Assembly (NCBI GenBank): GCA_034190325.1
Contig: JAXHST010000110.1
Span: forward strand, 1-5,337
DNA from: UBA287 sp034190325
GTDB taxonomy: Archaea > Thermoplasmatota > UBA186 > UBA287
Reading direction: 5' to 3'
DNA: 5,337 nt
Shown: positions 1 to 5,337 of the stretch, in pieces
How positions within the stretch are numbered: position 1 is the stretch's first letter
Layout: every line of letters starts with the position of its first letter
Program-made: the position numbers and the translations under genes
The notes under the pieces: generated by a model
What the model saw: only the letters and a program-made list of their open reading frames with translations
Told to the model about the DNA's origin: nothing
The model's database searches: none

Positions 1-120
1 TGAGAAAAAGAAAGAGGAGAAAAAGGAACCTGAGAAAAAGAAAGAGGAGAAAAAGGAACCTGAGAAAAAGAAAGAGGAGAAAAAGGAACCTGAGAAAAAG
101 AAAGAGGAGAAAAAGGAACC
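1..120 (+). repeat. Four perfect 30-bp tandem repeats, coding
   Basis: The 30-bp unit begins TGAGAAAAAG and ends AAAAGGAACC. It occurs four times in a row without a mismatch (1-30, 31-60, 61-90, 91-120), and 121-126 starts a degenerate fifth unit. The array touches the window edge, so the true copy number is unknown and probably higher. Each unit is 10 codons, so copy-number change would keep the frame. The plus strand is nearly all purine, broken only by CCT at each junction. Identity at the DNA level, including third codon positions, points to recent expansion or ongoing homogenisation. Confidence 0.95.
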
Positions 121-157
121 TGAGAAGAAAAAATGGTGGAGATGGGGCAGGAAATAA
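1..157 (+). CDS. 3' end of a protein with a Lys/Glu decapeptide repeat tail (partial)
   Basis: This is the C-terminal end of a gene that begins left of the window. Codons are in phase with position 2. The visible product is four copies of EKKKEEKKEP, then EKKK and the tail WWRWGRK, with a TAA stop at 155-157. The frame choice is supported by the fifth, degenerate unit (122-133): it still reads EKKK although two of its codons are changed synonymously (AAA to AAG and AAG to AAA). The other open plus-strand frame would suffer amino-acid changes there. The repeats are highly charged (five Lys, four Glu, one Pro) and probably form short exposed helices or a stiff linker. The tail has three Trp within four residues plus two Arg and a Lys, so it could contact membrane, nucleic acid or a partner protein. 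The function of the whole protein cannot be told because its main domain lies outside the window. Confidence 0.7.
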   Translation, partial: EKKKEEKKEPEKKKEEKKEPEKKKEEKKEPEKKKEEKKEPEKKKWWRWGRK

Positions 158-217
158 CGTTGACTTTTATAACTCGGGCGAGATAAAAGTATAATCAAGA
201 GAATGGTGAGTTCCTGG

Positions 218-238
218 GAGTAAGGTGTTTACTCTTTT
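218..238 (+). terminator. Short hairpin followed by a T run
   Basis: GAGTAA (218-223) pairs perfectly with TTACTC (229-234) across a 5-nt loop, and TTTT follows at 235-238. It lies 60 nt after the stop of the repeat protein and before the MATE gene, so it may end the upstream transcript. The stem is only 6 bp and A/T-rich. Archaeal termination mainly needs the T run, so the hairpin itself could be incidental. Confidence 0.35.
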
Positions 239-264
239 GTAGGAAAAACTAAAAAATCACAAAG

Positions 265-272
265 TAAAAAAA
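265..272 (+). promoter_or_regulatory. Weak TATA-like A tract before the MATE gene
   Basis: TAAAAAAA is centred about 26 nt before the GTG start at 295, the right place for a leaderless archaeal promoter. It is a poor match to a TATA consensus. Other A/T-rich candidates lie further up (for example GTATAATC near 189-196) and would give a longer leader. Assignment is by position only. Confidence 0.3.
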
Positions 273-294
273 ACGTTAGAGCCTTCACTCAGTA

Positions 295-1635
295 GTGGAT
301 AGCGTACGAAGAGAAGTTCTTGGGCTTGCTGTTCCAGCGATGGGATCAAATGTTTTGAGGCTTCTGGTTACAACCGTAGACATGATAATGGTTGGAAGGC
401 TCGGGCCCATAGAGATAGGAGCTGTGGGCACAAGCAACATCCTTGTCTTTCTATTTCAAGCTATAATGATAGCAGTATCAAACGGCGCCATGGTTGTTGT
501 AGCCTATTTTTATGGTAAAAGAGAGTATAGCGAAGCAAATGAAGCTTTTTCGGAGAGTGCGATAGTTTCAATCCTGCTTGGGGTGGTTATGGGCTCTATC
601 GGGTTCTTTTTTGGGAAAAGCATGCTCTCCTTTATGACAGATAGCGAAGCGGTTCTATCGAATGCAGAGAGCTATATAGATATGCTCATGCCTTGTTTGC
701 CATTCATGTTCTTCGGATTTCTCTGTTCCCATGTTTTCAAAGCCTCTGGAGATGCTATAACCCCCCTCTATCTGGATGGCATAGCCAATGTTATCAACAT
801 CATACTGGACTATATTTTCATATTTGGAGTGGGAGCTTTTCCTTCTATGGGGGTCGCAGGTGCAGCACTCGCAAGCTCTGTTGCCTTTGTGATAAACGCG
901 TTCCTGTACTCCATCTTGTTTCTGTCAAAGAAACGCAGGTTGAGGATATTCCTTCCGACAAGGATTGCTTATCTAAGGGATGTATTTTATTATGGATTCC
1001 CGACAGGAATAGAACAGATAGCTGCACAGATATCAAATTTTATCTATACAGCAATGGTGGGCTCGCTGGGGGAAATAGCTCTCGCTGCACATGTTGTGGG
1101 AACAAGAGCAGAGGCATTCTCATTCATGCCTGGTTTTGGATATTACACAAGCTCATCGGTTCTTGTTGGTCAGGGATTGGGCGCTGGAGATGTGAAAAAG
1201 GCAAGGAGGGGGGCAATGGAATCTCTCTTCCAGGGCATCCTGCTGACAGGCGTTTTAGGTCTTATTCTGGTAATTTTCCCCAGGGAGCTATCGATGATAT
1301 TTACCAACGAGCCCGGGGTAATAGAGCTCAGCAGAATCTATCTAATACTAATGGGTGTGTCACAGGTCACTTTAGCTATGGATTTTGCTATGCGGGGCGC
1401 TTTGAGAGCCTCTGGAAATACGACATACCCCATGTGGATCACCATCATAGGCAGGTTTGTGGTGAGACTTGGTGTTGCCTATTTACTCGGCTTTGTGCTT
1501 GAGATGGGGCTCTTTGGCATCTGGCTCGGGATGATGGCGGACATGTTTTTTAAGGGTATACTTGAATATGTGAAATTCATCAGAACAGATCTCACAAAAG
1601 CAAAGATATCTTCAAGAGGGAAAGAAAGACTTTAG
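295..1635 (+). CDS. MATE family multidrug/cation antiporter
   Basis: This 446-residue integral membrane protein belongs to the multidrug and toxic compound extrusion family. These proteins export organic cations and drugs across the cytoplasmic membrane in exchange for H+ or Na+. The length and the twelve-helix pattern in two related halves are typical. Visible hallmarks are the first-helix segment TTVDMIMVGRLG with Asp29, the stretch NIILDYIFIFG (168-178, Asp172) followed by GVAGAALAS (186-194), and the second-half counterpart FAMRGALRASGNTTYPM (364-380) before a GLFGIWLG helix. The helix-1 Asp and the Asp near 172 correspond in position to acidic residues known to bind the coupling ion or proton in DinF-like and archaeal MATE proteins; this equivalence is by motif, not alignment. 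A stop at 277-279 in the same frame leaves GTG 295 as the only plausible upstream start. No Shine-Dalgarno sequence precedes it. The substrate cannot be predicted. Confidence 0.93.
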   Translation: MDSVRREVLGLAVPAMGSNVLRLLVTTVDMIMVGRLGPIEIGAVGTSNILVFLFQAIMIAVSNGAMVVVAYFYGKREYSEANEAFSESAIVSILLGVVMGSIGFFFGKSMLSFMTDSEAVLSNAESYIDMLMPCLPFMFFGFLCSHVFKASGDAITPLYLDGIANVINIILDYIFIFGVGAFPSMGVAGAALASSVAFVINAFLYSILFLSKKRRLRIFLPTRIAYLRDVFYYGFPTGIEQIAAQISNFIYTAMVGSLGEIALAAHVVGTRAEAFSFMPGFGYYTSSSVLVGQGLGAGDVKKARRGAMESLFQGILLTGVLGLILVIFPRELSMIFTNEPGVIELSRIYLILMGVSQVTLAMDFAMRGALRASGNTTYPMWITIIGRFVVRLGVAYLLGFVLEMGLFGIWLGMMADMFFKGILEYVKFIRTDLTKAKISSRGKERL

Positions 1636-1701
1636 CTGCTTTTAGCCTTGATGGAGCTTCATAGTTACCTTATCACAGGTTTCCAGAATGTTTGGATGAT
1701 C

Positions 1702-1709
1702 TATAAATA
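1702..1709 (+). promoter_or_regulatory. TATA box of the AGCS symporter gene
   Basis: TATAAATA is centred about 25 nt upstream of the ATG at 1731. With the usual archaeal spacing, transcription would start at or within a few bases of the start codon, giving a leaderless mRNA. This also supports ATG 1731 over the out-of-frame ATG at 1724. Confidence 0.7.
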
Positions 1710-1730
1710 TCAGAACTGTAATTATGGCTT

Positions 1731-3077
1731 ATGGACGTTGGGGGCTTAATAGATCTGGTAGACTCCTTTATATGGGGGCCTTATTTTGGCATACCCCTGT
1801 TGCTCGGCACAGGCATTATGCTCCTTTTTCTGCTTCGTGGTGTTCAGTTCCGATGGTTCGGGCGTGCATGGAAATACACCTTAGGCAGAGGGGTTGAAGG
1901 TGAAGGAGACATAACTCCATTTCAGGCGCTCTCTGCGGCTATGGCAGCTACAGTAGGCGTTGGAAACATGGCTGGTGTTGCTACAGCAATAGCTATGGGT
2001 GGAATGGGCGCTCTCTTCTGGATGTGGGTTGCAGCCATACTCGGCATGGGAACAAAGTATGCAGAGGTTACCCTTGGCACCCGTTACAGAAAGGATCTGC
2101 CAGATGGTACAAAGCTTGGTGGTCCTTTTGCAGCGCTGGAGCATACAAAGCTTCCATGGCTGGGCCTTGTTTTTTCAATACTCACAGTCATAGCTTCACT
2201 TGGCATAGGCAACATGAACCAGGCAAACTCCTTAGCTGTCGGATTTGAGGATGCTTTTGGTCTGCCAAGGTGGATCTCCGGGGTAATATGCTCAATTTTC
2301 ATAACTCTGATACTTGTAGGAGGGATAAAGAGGCTTGGAGAGACTGCGGCGCTGATTATTCCCTTTATGTCTCTCTTATATATGGCAGGAGGAATAGGAG
2401 TGCTCATTGCTTTCAGCGAGAACATTGTTCCTACCATCTCTATGATATTCCATGATGCTTTCACCGGTAGCGCTGCAACAGGTGGTTTTGCGGGTTCTAC
2501 CATCGCAATGGCCCTGCAGTATGGTGTTGCAAGAGGAATATTCTCAAATGAAGCTGGTCTCGGTAGCGCACCTATGGCGCATTCCGCTGCTAAAACAGAT
2601 GCTGTGCATCAGGGAACCGTATCTATTTTAGAGCCTTTCATAGATACAATAATCGTTTGCTCAATAACAGGTTTAGCGATAGGTGTGACAGGAGCATGGA
2701 GCACAGGTATAACAAGCACTGCTCTAACACAGGAAGCTTTCAGGAGAGCATATGGGCCTGCTGGTGGAATGTTTGTTGCTATTTTGTTGATACTCTTTGC
2801 ATTCACAACGATACTATCTTGGAACTTCTACTCAAGGCAGAATATGCTGAACATAGTTCAGCACATTGTAAAGAAACCTGAACGCTTTGAAAAACTTTAT
2901 CCGGTGCTCTCAAACTCATGGATAGCACTCTGGGCTGTGCTGCTCATAATAGGCACAACCATAGAGGTGGAGCTTCTCTGGAGCATATCAGACATATTTA
3001 ATGGGCTTATGATGGTCCCTAATCTGATAGGTATATGGCTTCTTGCTGGGGGACTTAGAAGGCTAACTAAAGGGTAA
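1731..3077 (+). CDS. Sodium:alanine/glycine symporter, AGCS family
   Basis: This 448-residue membrane protein belongs to the alanine or glycine:cation symporter family, which imports small neutral amino acids with Na+ using a LeuT-like fold of about eleven helices. The full family length is present. Key segments are TPFQALSAAMAATVGVGNMAG (62-82; the unwound first core helix that binds substrate carboxylate and Na+), MGTKYAEVTLGTRYR (106-120), GNMNQAN (160-166), and the highly conserved block GIFSNEAGLGSAPMAHSAAKTD (269-290), then ADI/SDIFNGLM-like DIFNGLMMVPNLI (421-433). Two usually conserved places differ: the common GGPMYY reads GGPFAALEH (130-138), and the usual SWxYYGE reads SWNFYSRQ (363-370). 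The substrate may therefore not be alanine. The gene has its own TATA box and sits 95 nt after the MATE gene. Its last 11 bp overlap, tail to tail, the remnant of a glycosidase gene on the other strand. Confidence 0.95.
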   Translation: MDVGGLIDLVDSFIWGPYFGIPLLLGTGIMLLFLLRGVQFRWFGRAWKYTLGRGVEGEGDITPFQALSAAMAATVGVGNMAGVATAIAMGGMGALFWMWVAAILGMGTKYAEVTLGTRYRKDLPDGTKLGGPFAALEHTKLPWLGLVFSILTVIASLGIGNMNQANSLAVGFEDAFGLPRWISGVICSIFITLILVGGIKRLGETAALIIPFMSLLYMAGGIGVLIAFSENIVPTISMIFHDAFTGSAATGGFAGSTIAMALQYGVARGIFSNEAGLGSAPMAHSAAKTDAVHQGTVSILEPFIDTIIVCSITGLAIGVTGAWSTGITSTALTQEAFRRAYGPAGGMFVAILLILFAFTTILSWNFYSRQNMLNIVQHIVKKPERFEKLYPVLSNSWIALWAVLLIIGTTIEVELLWSISDIFNGLMMVPNLIGIWLLAGGLRRLTKG

Positions 3078-3300
3078 GGATTGCTGCTTTCAGCGGCGGC
3101 ATCTTTATGACGCCCTCAAAGCTCTCTGAGCTACCAGCAACGTTCCATCTTCCTTCCGGCAGAGTAAAGCTCTGTGATGCGTATCCATTGTTCGCTATCA
3201 CAAGAATATTTTCTCCTCTAAAGAATGAGAGCATATTTCCTTCATATTTTTAAGTGGAATAAACCATCTCATGCAAATCTCTCCATTCTAACTTTATTTT
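3067..3300 (-). pseudogene. Decayed 3' end of an alpha-amylase-type glycoside hydrolase
   Basis: Reading the minus strand down to a TAG at 3067-3069 gives about 60 codons resembling the C-terminal beta-sandwich that closes many GH13 alpha-amylase-type enzymes. Pieces such as LSFFRGENILVIANNG, FTLPEGRWNVAG and the final MPPLKAAILTL follow the usual order: a chain with a self-contained strand, an LP.G.W turn and a PPL.AAIL ending. A TAA at 3250-3252 interrupts the frame; the codons before it (LEWRDLHEMVYST) could continue the domain. Upstream of about 3300 the coding signal jumps between frames and is lost well before the permease gene at 3398 on the other strand. The catalytic barrel is therefore absent and the gene is dead. 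The longest intact stretch with a start is ATG 3234 to 3067 (55 residues), which I read as relic rather than functional. The family call rests on memory of the C-terminal pattern. Confidence 0.6.
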
Positions 3301-3364
3301 TAGTATGGATGAGATAAGCCTCTGTTGACTTTACAGTTCTCACTCTGATCTCCATCGTCCATCA

Positions 3365-3376
3365 AAAATATAATAA
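3365..3376 (+). promoter_or_regulatory. TATA box of the ABC-2 permease gene
   Basis: AAAATATAATAA is centred about 27 nt before GTG 3398, so transcription should begin at or next to the start codon. It lies inside the decayed glycosidase region, so the promoter has formed in or replaced former coding DNA. Confidence 0.6.
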
Positions 3377-3397
3377 CTGTTAACTACGCTTTCCCAT

Positions 3398-4306
3398 GTG
3401 AATGACTTTAAAGAGGATGCCAGAGGAGCGCTGATAATTGCAAAAAGGGAGCTCTATTACCATATCCATTCTTTAAGACTGATCTTATTCGGAGCTGTGC
3501 TCTCTGTATTTATAATCCTCTTTGCTCTTATGGCGAGCTCTCAGTCAGAATTTCTGGTTGAAGGAACAGATTACTATGCACCGGATGCAATACTCTTCAG
3601 CGTTAGTTTCATCTTTGGCCTGCTCTCCGCCTTTCTTGCAGTGATCCTTGCCTACGACGACATAACAAGAGAAAGAGTGAACCATTCCATAGAGCTTTTG
3701 CTTGTTAAACCCGTGAGCTACAGCTCCATAGTCTTAGGTAAGTTTCTCGGAACTTTTTTTGCGATGGCGCTCCCGATAACGATAGTTACCCTGTGTTCTG
3801 TTCTGGTGATCTCTTTGATCTCCGGTCAAAGCCCAACAGTTACCGGCACTCTCGGTTTTTTATTCTGTCTCCTTACTTCTGTTGCAATATGTATACTGAT
3901 GCAACAAGCTCTCTCCATGGTATTCAAGACCTCATCCACATCTCTGCTGGTTGGAATAATAATACTGGTCTTCTTTATAATGTTCTGGCAGATACTGATC
4001 CAGTATATCTCTATAGCTCTGGGCCTGGAACCTGATCTCTTACTCCTGCCAGAAGGCCTGGTTGGAGGGAGCAATATTGCTATGAAACAGAAAACAGAAG
4101 CTTTTATGGAATGGATAGCGCTATTGAATCCTTTTCCATCGCTAGGCTTCTCTATCTTTATAAATTCTATGGGAATATTCCTGGTCTCTGGAGAACGTTT
4201 TGTTTCCATGCCAAGATGGTTACCACCTGTTGCATTTCTGTTATGGTGTGCTCTCTTCTTCGTTATAGATACAGTACTCTTCAAGAGACTGGTCAGGAAG
4301 CTTTGA
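3398..4306 (+). CDS. ABC-2 type transporter permease, no ATPase nearby
   Basis: This 302-residue integral membrane protein resembles the permease half of ABC-2 type exporters. After a short cytoplasmic start (AIIAKREL-like ALIIAKREL at 11-19) come about six hydrophobic helices, near 28-47, 66-86, 115-141, 150-172, 181-206 and 275-296. Between helices 2 and 3 sits the family signature YDDITRERVNHSIELLLVKP (86-105), then PVSYSSIVLGKFLG (105-118). This is the cytoplasmic coupling region that normally touches the nucleotide-binding subunit. A large outer loop (about 209-272) precedes the last helix. The start is GTG; an ATG two bases earlier runs straight into TGA. No Walker A or ABC signature protein is encoded next to it: the left neighbour is a relic and the right neighbour is deoC on the other strand. 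The ATPase must be elsewhere. Substrate unknown. Confidence 0.87.
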   Translation: MNDFKEDARGALIIAKRELYYHIHSLRLILFGAVLSVFIILFALMASSQSEFLVEGTDYYAPDAILFSVSFIFGLLSAFLAVILAYDDITRERVNHSIELLLVKPVSYSSIVLGKFLGTFFAMALPITIVTLCSVLVISLISGQSPTVTGTLGFLFCLLTSVAICILMQQALSMVFKTSSTSLLVGIIILVFFIMFWQILIQYISIALGLEPDLLLLPEGLVGGSNIAMKQKTEAFMEWIALLNPFPSLGFSIFINSMGIFLVSGERFVSMPRWLPPVAFLLWCALFFVIDTVLFKRLVRKL

Positions 4307-4940
4307 TTATGTTTGTGCTGGTGCCAATCCTCGTTGCTCCAGCTTTTATGAGTTCTATTGCCTGCTCCCTTGTTTTTATGCCACCGCTTGCTTTAACCCC
4401 CATATCCATACCAACAGTCTGTCTCATAATCCTTACATCATAGGTTGTGGCTCCCCCATAGCCAAAACCTGTAGATGTTTTAACAAAAGAAGCTTTTGCC
4501 TTCTTTGCGGCCATGCAGGCGGCTTTTTTCTCATAATCGCTCAAAGCTCCTGTTTCAATTATGGCTTTTACCAAATGTCCCTGAGCAGCGTCGACCACTG
4601 CCTCAATATCTTTTCTAACATCATCAAGAAATCCGCTCTTAAGAAATCCAATATTTATCACCATATCAAGCTCATCAGCTCCGAGCTCGATAGCTCTCTT
4701 AGCCTCAAATGCTTTCATCTCTTTCTCTATAGCACCAAGGGGAAAGCCTATAACTGTGCATACCTTAACCTCAGAGCCTTTAAGCTCTTCCCTGCAGAGC
4801 TGTACATGACATGGATTCACACAAACGCTATAAAACCCGTATTCTGTTGCTTCTTTGCACACATCTCTTATGCTCTTTAAAGTAGCCTCAGGCTTCAGCA
4901 GCGTGTAATCTATCAGCTTTTCCAGTTCCATATAAGCCAT
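4293..4940 (-). CDS. deoC: Deoxyribose-phosphate aldolase
   Basis: This is a cytoplasmic class I aldolase that cleaves 2-deoxy-D-ribose 5-phosphate into acetaldehyde and D-glyceraldehyde 3-phosphate, the last step of deoxynucleoside breakdown. The 215-residue length fits the short bacterial/archaeal form. Seen motifs: LIDYTLLKPEAT (9-20), YSVCVNPCHV (37-46), CTVIGFPLGA (61-70), ELDMVINIG (90-98) with Asp92, FVKTSTGFGYGGAT (152-165) with the Schiff-base Lys154, and GVKASGGIKT (181-190) with Lys183. All three residues of the catalytic Lys/Asp/Lys set are present. Two starts are possible: ATG at 4940 or ATG at 4931 (Met4, MELEKLID). Neither has a Shine-Dalgarno sequence, and the TATA-like element at 4953-4958 is better spaced for 4931, so the first three residues are uncertain. 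The 3' end overlaps the oppositely oriented permease gene by 14 bp. Confidence 0.96.
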   Translation of the reverse strand: MAYMELEKLIDYTLLKPEATLKSIRDVCKEATEYGFYSVCVNPCHVQLCREELKGSEVKVCTVIGFPLGAIEKEMKAFEAKRAIELGADELDMVINIGFLKSGFLDDVRKDIEAVVDAAQGHLVKAIIETGALSDYEKKAACMAAKKAKASFVKTSTGFGYGGATTYDVRIMRQTVGMDMGVKASGGIKTREQAIELIKAGATRIGTSTNIIKAS

Positions 4941-4952
4941 AGCAATTCTGCG

Positions 4953-4958
4953 TTATAA
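4953..4958 (-). promoter_or_regulatory. TATA-like element of deoC
   Basis: On the minus strand the sequence is GGTTATAACG, with TTATAA at its centre, inside a perfect 8-bp palindrome GTTATAAC (4952-4959). It lies about 25 nt from the internal ATG at 4931 but only about 15 nt from ATG 4940, so it favours a leaderless message starting at 4931. A weaker A/T-rich stretch near 4961-4971 would suit 4940 instead. Confidence 0.5.
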
Positions 4959-4961
4959 CCT

Positions 4962-4988
4962 TTATCTTATCTATAGTCTATAAGATAA
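4962..4988. promoter_or_regulatory. Inverted repeat upstream of deoC, candidate operator
   Basis: TTATCTTAT (4962-4970) and ATAAGATAA (4980-4988) are perfect 9-bp inverted copies separated by 9 nt. The repeat sits directly upstream of the deoC TATA-like element. A further 6-bp inverted pair, GCAATT (4942-4947) and AATTGC (4987-4992), brackets the whole promoter. This is the form expected for a dimeric regulator site. It could instead be a weak stem after the stop of the upstream membrane gene, but no T run follows it in that direction. Confidence 0.45.
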
Positions 4989-4994
4989 TTGCGT

Positions 4995-5337
4995 TCATTG
5001 CTTTATGTATGCATAGCTTTGTGCCACCATACTCCAGGAAGAAAGCAATATTGAAAGGATGATGAATGGTATCATAAGTATCGAGAGCACGTAGTATAGC
5101 TCTACCCCAAGGTATATTGGCAGATAAATTAACAGAACTATAGATAGAAGAGCAAGAATTGAAGGAGTTATTATTATTGCGAGGGTTGAAACGAAATTGT
5201 TTCCTCCAGCGCTCACTGCCTTTGAAAAGCCCTGAGCCGCTTTGAGATCATCCAGGATTATAGCCGGAGGGATATAATAAAAGAAAGGCATGATCAAAAA
5301 TATAATGACAAACATAACAGCTTCCCCCGCAATAGCT
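4995..5337 (-). CDS. C-terminal part of a multi-pass membrane protein (partial)
   Basis: The frame is open from the right edge to TGA at 4995-4997, giving 113 residues. It does not need the ATG at 5315, so that is probably an internal Met and the gene starts outside the window. The visible part has a hydrophobic helix ending at IPPAIIL, then an amphipathic stretch DDLKAAQGFSKAVSAGGNNF, then two long hydrophobic segments (around STLAIIITPSILALLSIVLL and YYVLSILMIPFIILSILL) and a short SYAYIKQ tail. The layout of a proline-containing helix, an amphipathic segment with a Gly-rich NNF end, then paired helices resembles archaeal multi-pass membrane proteins of unknown function, but I cannot name the family firmly. 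It precedes deoC on the same strand with a 54-nt gap that holds a separate promoter, so an operon link is doubtful. Confidence 0.7.
   Translation of the reverse strand, partial: AIAGEAVMFVIIFLIMPFFYYIPPAIILDDLKAAQGFSKAVSAGGNNFVSTLAIIITPSILALLSIVLLIYLPIYLGVELYYVLSILMIPFIILSILLSSWSMVAQSYAYIKQ

Noticed and set aside
1..120. Regular repeats considered as a CRISPR array
   Set aside because: The units are contiguous with no spacers and encode an in-frame protein repeat.
693..1502. A 269-codon open frame inside the MATE gene
   Set aside because: It lies in another frame of a clearly conserved membrane protein, and its product is rich in Cys, His and Trp with no domain-like pattern. It is a shadow frame.
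2084..2503. Minus-strand open frame of 139 codons opposite the AGCS gene
   Set aside because: It is antisense to the most conserved part of the symporter and resembles no protein I know.
3269..3355. A 28-codon minus-strand frame starting MEIRVRTVKS
   Set aside because: It is open, but it is too short, has no promoter or family likeness, and lies in the decayed region where several frames are open by chance.
1713..3380. The word AACTGT just after the TATA boxes of both the symporter (1714-1719) and permease (3375-3380) genes
   Set aside because: A shared 6-mer in A/T-rich DNA at slightly different distances from the TATA box is easily chance. It occurs again inside the relic on the other strand.
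3826..4284. Minus-strand open frame of 152 codons opposite the permease
   Set aside because: It is antisense to the permease, whose ABC-2 signature and membrane helices fix the real frame. The product is low in recognisable features.
4111..4443. Plus-strand open frame bridging the permease and deoC
   Set aside because: It overlaps two well-supported genes in the wrong frame or strand, and its hydrophobic character comes from the reverse of the deoC sequence.

Overview
The window looks archaeal, most likely from a euryarchaeote. Four complete genes have no Shine-Dalgarno-like sequence before their starts. At least three of them have an A/T-rich TATA-like box about 25-28 nt upstream of the start, which is the geometry of archaeal leaderless transcripts. 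Arginine is mostly AGA/AGG and isoleucine codon ATA is common, which fits a thermophilic or anaerobic archaeon. I cannot place it to genus. 

Layout, left to right. (1) Positions 1-157 hold the 3' end of a gene that enters from outside the window. It consists of four perfect 30-bp tandem repeats encoding the decapeptide EKKKEEKKEP, then a Trp/Arg-rich C-terminus. A small hairpin with a T run lies 60 nt after its stop. (2) 295-1635 (+) is a MATE-family multidrug/cation antiporter. (3) 1731-3077 (+) is an AGCS-family sodium:amino-acid symporter with its own TATA box. (4) 3078-3397 has no intact gene. On the minus strand it carries the decayed C-terminal end of what looks like an alpha-amylase-type glycoside hydrolase, cut by an in-frame stop and lacking its catalytic part. 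(5) 3398-4306 (+) is an ABC-2-type permease with a GTG start and no ATPase gene in view. (6) 4293-4940 (-) is deoxyribose-phosphate aldolase (deoC). Its 3' end overlaps the permease by 14 bp, and its promoter carries a perfect 9-bp inverted repeat. (7) 4995-5337 (-) is the C-terminal part of a multi-pass membrane protein that runs off the right edge. 

The genes do not form an obvious pathway. Three transporter-type membrane proteins (MATE, AGCS, ABC-2) appear as separately promoted units next to one catabolic enzyme. DeoC cleaves deoxyribose 5-phosphate to acetaldehyde and glyceraldehyde 3-phosphate and could feed nucleoside carbon into central metabolism. I found no CRISPR array, tRNA, rRNA, insertion sequence or recognisable defence system, and no evidence of a new multigene system. 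The points most worth a second look are the perfect repeat array with its WWRWGRK tail, the glycosidase relic, and the operator-like repeats in the deoC promoter.
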